A DNA stretch of 64,000 bases from Arcobacter sp. CECT 8985. Its GTDB lineage: Bacteria; Campylobacterota; Campylobacteria; Campylobacterales; Arcobacteraceae. Where the stretch lies: contig NZ_PDKC01000003.1 of assembly GCF_004116495.1 (NCBI RefSeq), forward strand, positions 62,001-126,000, in the 5' to 3' direction. Position numbers and translations under genes: made by a program. How positions within the stretch are numbered: the first letter of the stretch is position 1; each line of letters begins with the position of its first letter. This document shows, in pieces, positions 61,905 through 64,000 of this stretch. The notes beneath the pieces were generated by a model, which was not told the DNA's origin, did no database searches, and was given only the letters and a program-made list of their open reading frames with translations.

Positions 61905-62501
61905 ATGTTAGTTACAAAAAAAGCTCCAGATTTCACAGCAGCAGCTGTATTAGCAGATGGTCAAATTGTAGAGGATTTTAATTTATATGATAATATAGGA
62001 GAAAAAGGTGCAGTAGTATTTTTCTATCCAATGGACTTTACATTTGTATGCCCATCAGAGATTATAGCATTCTCAAAAAGAGCAGCAGAATTTAGTGAAA
62101 GAGGAGTGAATGTAATTGGTGTATCAGTAGATTCACAATTTTCACACTTTGCATGGAGAGAAACACCAGTAGAACAAGGTGGAATTGGAAGAGTAAATTT
62201 CCCATTAGTTGCAGATATAACAAAACAAATTTCAAGAGACTTTGATGTATTATTCGAAGAATCAGTTGCACTAAGAGGATCATTTTTAATAGACAAAGAT
62301 GGAACAGTAAGACATGCAGTAATAAATGACTTACCATTAGGAAGAAATATAGACGAAATGGTAAGAATGGTAGATACAATGTTATTTACTAATGAGCATG
62401 GTGAAGTTTGTCCTGCTGGATGGAACAAAGGTGATGAAGGAATGAAAGCAGATAGAGAAGGTGTTGCTTCTTATCTTGCTAAAAATGAAGATAATTTATA
62501 A
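61905..62501 (+). CDS. 2-Cys peroxiredoxin (AhpC/TsaA type)
   Basis: Reduces hydrogen peroxide and organic peroxides using thiol reductants. The 198-residue cytoplasmic enzyme has the peroxidatic Cys49 (YPMDFTFVCPSEI), VSVDSQFSHFAWRE, RGSFLIDKDGTVRHAVINDLPLGRN in parts, and the resolving Cys169 (HGEVCPAGW). The ATG at 61905 with GAAAGGAAAG upstream is preferred to the in-frame TTG at 61890, which lies inside that ribosome site. It is a single gene with its own promoter and a strong terminator. Confidence 0.96.
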   Translation: MLVTKKAPDFTAAAVLADGQIVEDFNLYDNIGEKGAVVFFYPMDFTFVCPSEIIAFSKRAAEFSERGVNVIGVSVDSQFSHFAWRETPVEQGGIGRVNFPLVADITKQISRDFDVLFEESVALRGSFLIDKDGTVRHAVINDLPLGRNIDEMVRMVDTMLFTNEHGEVCPAGWNKGDEGMKADREGVASYLAKNEDNL

Positions 62502-62523
62502 TATTTAATTGTATTCATCTTAA

Positions 62524-62565
62524 AGGAAGTACCATTTTATGGTGCTTCCTCCTTTTAATTGACTT
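62524..62565 (+). terminator. Terminator of the peroxiredoxin gene
   Basis: A 12-bp stem AGGAAGTACCAT/ATGGTGCTTCCT with one G-U pair and loop TTT, followed by CCTTTTAATTGACTTTTTTTT. Confidence 0.85.
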
Positions 62566-62664
62566 TTTTTTAAATAAACACTACAATTACAGAACTTAAT
62601 TTTAAACTAAAACTTCAAAAACTACATACTTTATGTGTATCGAAATAAAAGGTTAAATAAACTT

Positions 62665-64000
62665 ATGGAAGAGTCAAAAACTCAATCTAAAACAAAAAGT
62701 CCCAAGACTAATGGGAATTCTAGTAGAAAAACTAGAACTCATATTCCTGTAGAAGGGCATACAATTGAAAAACTAAGAGAATATCCTTTAGAAGATCTGT
62801 TAAAAATAGCTAAAGAATTAAAAGTAGAAAATCCCCAAGAATTAAAACGACAAGATTTAATGTTCTCAATTTTGAAAAATCAAATTGATGCAGGTGGATT
62901 TGTATTATTTACTGGTATTTTAGAGATAAAAGAGGGTGGATTTGGTTTTTTAAGAGCAATTGATGGCAATTTTTCAGATACGTCAAGTGATTCATATGTA
63001 TCTGCAACTCAAATTAGAAAGTTTGCATTAAGAACAGGTGATATTGTTACTGGTCAAGTAAGGCCTCCAAACAAAGAGAGTGAAAAGTATTATGCTTTAT
63101 TAAAAATTGAAGCTATTAATTACTTACCTGTAAATGAATCTAAAAATAGACCACTATTTGATAACTTAACTCCTTTATATTCAACTGAAAGATTTAAATT
63201 TGAATACAATTCAAAAAAAATGACAGGAAGAATACTTGATTTATTTGCTCCTATGGGTAAAGGTCAAAGAGGATTAATTGTTGCACCACCAAAAACTGGT
63301 AAAACAGAGTTATTAAAAGATTTAGCATATGGTATTACAAAGAATCATCCTGAAACTCATCTAATGGTTTTATTAATTGATGAAAGACCTGAAGAAGTAA
63401 CTGATATGCAAAGATGTGTTAAAGGTGAAGTTTACTCTTCTACTTTTGATTTACCTGCACATAATCATGTAAGAGTTGCCGAAATTGTTATTGAAAAAGC
63501 AAAAAGACTTGTTGAAATGAAAAAAGATGTAGTAATCTTACTTGATTCAATCACAAGATTAGCAAGAGCATATAATACAGTAACTCCAAGTTCTGGTAAA
63601 GTTCTTTCTGGTGGTGTTGATGCAAATGCATTACATAAACCAAAAAGATTTTTTGGTGCAGCTAGAAATATAGAAGAGGGTGGTTCTTTAACTATTATCT
63701 CAACAGCACTTATTGAAACTGGTTCAAAAATGGATGAAGTAATTTTTGAAGAGTTTAAAGGTACTGGTAATAGTGAAGTTGTATTAAGTAGAAATGCAGC
63801 TAATAGAAGAGTTTATCCAGCACTTGATATTATTAAATCTGGTACTAGAAAAGAAGAGTTATTATTGACTCCTGAAGTATTACAAAAAACATGGATTTTA
63901 AGAAATGCGATTTCATCAATGGATGAAGTAGAAGCACTTAAATTCTTATACTCAAAAATGCAAAGAACAGATAATAATGAAGAGTTTTTTGCTTCTATGA
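62665..64000 (+). CDS. rho: Transcription termination factor Rho (3' end beyond window)
   Basis: A hexameric RNA helicase that ends transcription at non-intrinsic sites. I translated it by hand from the ATG at 62665 ([16 protein letters not shown]). After a short basic N-terminus come the Rho_N domain ([20 protein letters not shown]), the RNA-binding cold-shock-like domain ([14 protein letters not shown]), and the ATPase core with Walker [38 protein letters not shown] and [20 protein letters not shown]. About 445 codons are present and the window ends in the last residues of the family. The start has an AAAAGGTT site upstream. Confidence 0.96.
   Translation, partial: MEESKTQSKTKSPKTNGNSSRKTRTHIPVEGHTIEKLREYPLEDLLKIAKELKVENPQELKRQDLMFSILKNQIDAGGFVLFTGILEIKEGGFGFLRAIDGNFSDTSSDSYVSATQIRKFALRTGDIVTGQVRPPNKESEKYYALLKIEAINYLPVNESKNRPLFDNLTPLYSTERFKFEYNSKKMTGRILDLFAPMGKGQRGLIVAPPKTGKTELLKDLAYGITKNHPETHLMVLLIDERPEEVTDMQRCVKGEVYSSTFDLPAHNHVRVAEIVIEKAKRLVEMKKDVVILLDSITRLARAYNTVTPSSGKVLSGGVDANALHKPKRFFGAARNIEEGGSLTIISTALIETGSKMDEVIFEEFKGTGNSEVVLSRNAANRRVYPALDIIKSGTRKEELLLTPEVLQKTWILRNAISSMDEVEALKFLYSKMQRTDNNEEFFASM

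Overview
The window looks like a chromosomal segment of a marine or saline-adapted member of the Campylobacterota, most likely Arcobacteraceae. The base composition is strongly AT-rich. Gene content and order are typical of the group: tgt with a COG3400 gene; murC beside a PLP aminotransferase; ilvC/divergent deacetylase/dprA next to rnr and holA; an HP0268-type nuclease, miaB and a DUF374 acyltransferase; futalosine-pathway mqnE; and fabH-plsX-rpmF-DUF177-ndk-fdx. The species cannot be fixed from sequence reading alone.

Layout. 1-5280: tgt (cut by the window edge), then a COG3400 / aminotransferase / hypothetical / murC operon. 5353-7800: two tandem NhaA Na+/H+ antiporters. 7790-18160: dprA, deacetylase, ilvC, rnr, fliW, holA, rpsF-ssb-rpsR, cysS and nusA. 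18314-22094: HP0268-like, miaB, DUF374 acyltransferase and an actin-like/membrane-anchored protein. 22145-25530: a very tight leftward operon bioF / small exported protein / beta-carbonic anhydrase / small membrane protein / mqnE. 25594-25692: a promoter and a compact candidate small RNA. 25764-33514: DUF502, YraN, ThiS, a FIST-domain histidine kinase with its OmpR/PhoB-type regulator, aldehyde dehydrogenase with DUF779, a MidA-type methyltransferase and an OmpA lipoprotein. 33635-35086: pyruvate kinase.

35218-47593 is the accessory region. A PAAR-like protein and a 981-residue coiled-coil/membrane protein lie in one frame, split by a single TAA, and together resemble a type VI secretion effector. 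Sel1/TPR proteins follow (a lipoprotein, two zinc-ribbon membrane proteins, one of them fused to ankyrin repeats), then LemA, a DUF3137-like membrane protein and a tandemly duplicated Sel1 protein. Five copies of the same C-terminal module cap the Sel1 arrays. A duplicated leader followed by a 23-codon ORF looks like the scar of a deleted second effector unit.

47671-64000 returns to housekeeping genes: TolC-type protein, argD, pyrB, pabB, a Cj0069-like protein, alpha/beta hydrolase, pabC-like, LapG-like protease, an SspB-like protein, azlCD, a zinc-finger protein, fabH-plsX-rpmF-DUF177, ndk, fdx, metK, a 2-Cys peroxiredoxin and rho (cut by the window edge).

The most notable non-coding signal is a set of 11-bp-phased GCTATTT-type direct repeats with PhoB-like geometry. 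They lie in front of the aldehyde dehydrogenase, next to the FIST two-component genes, and again in front of the candidate small RNA. In both places the last repeat is exactly 8 nt from the -10 box, which suggests a small regulon. No rRNA, tRNA, CRISPR array, insertion sequence or integrase was recognised.
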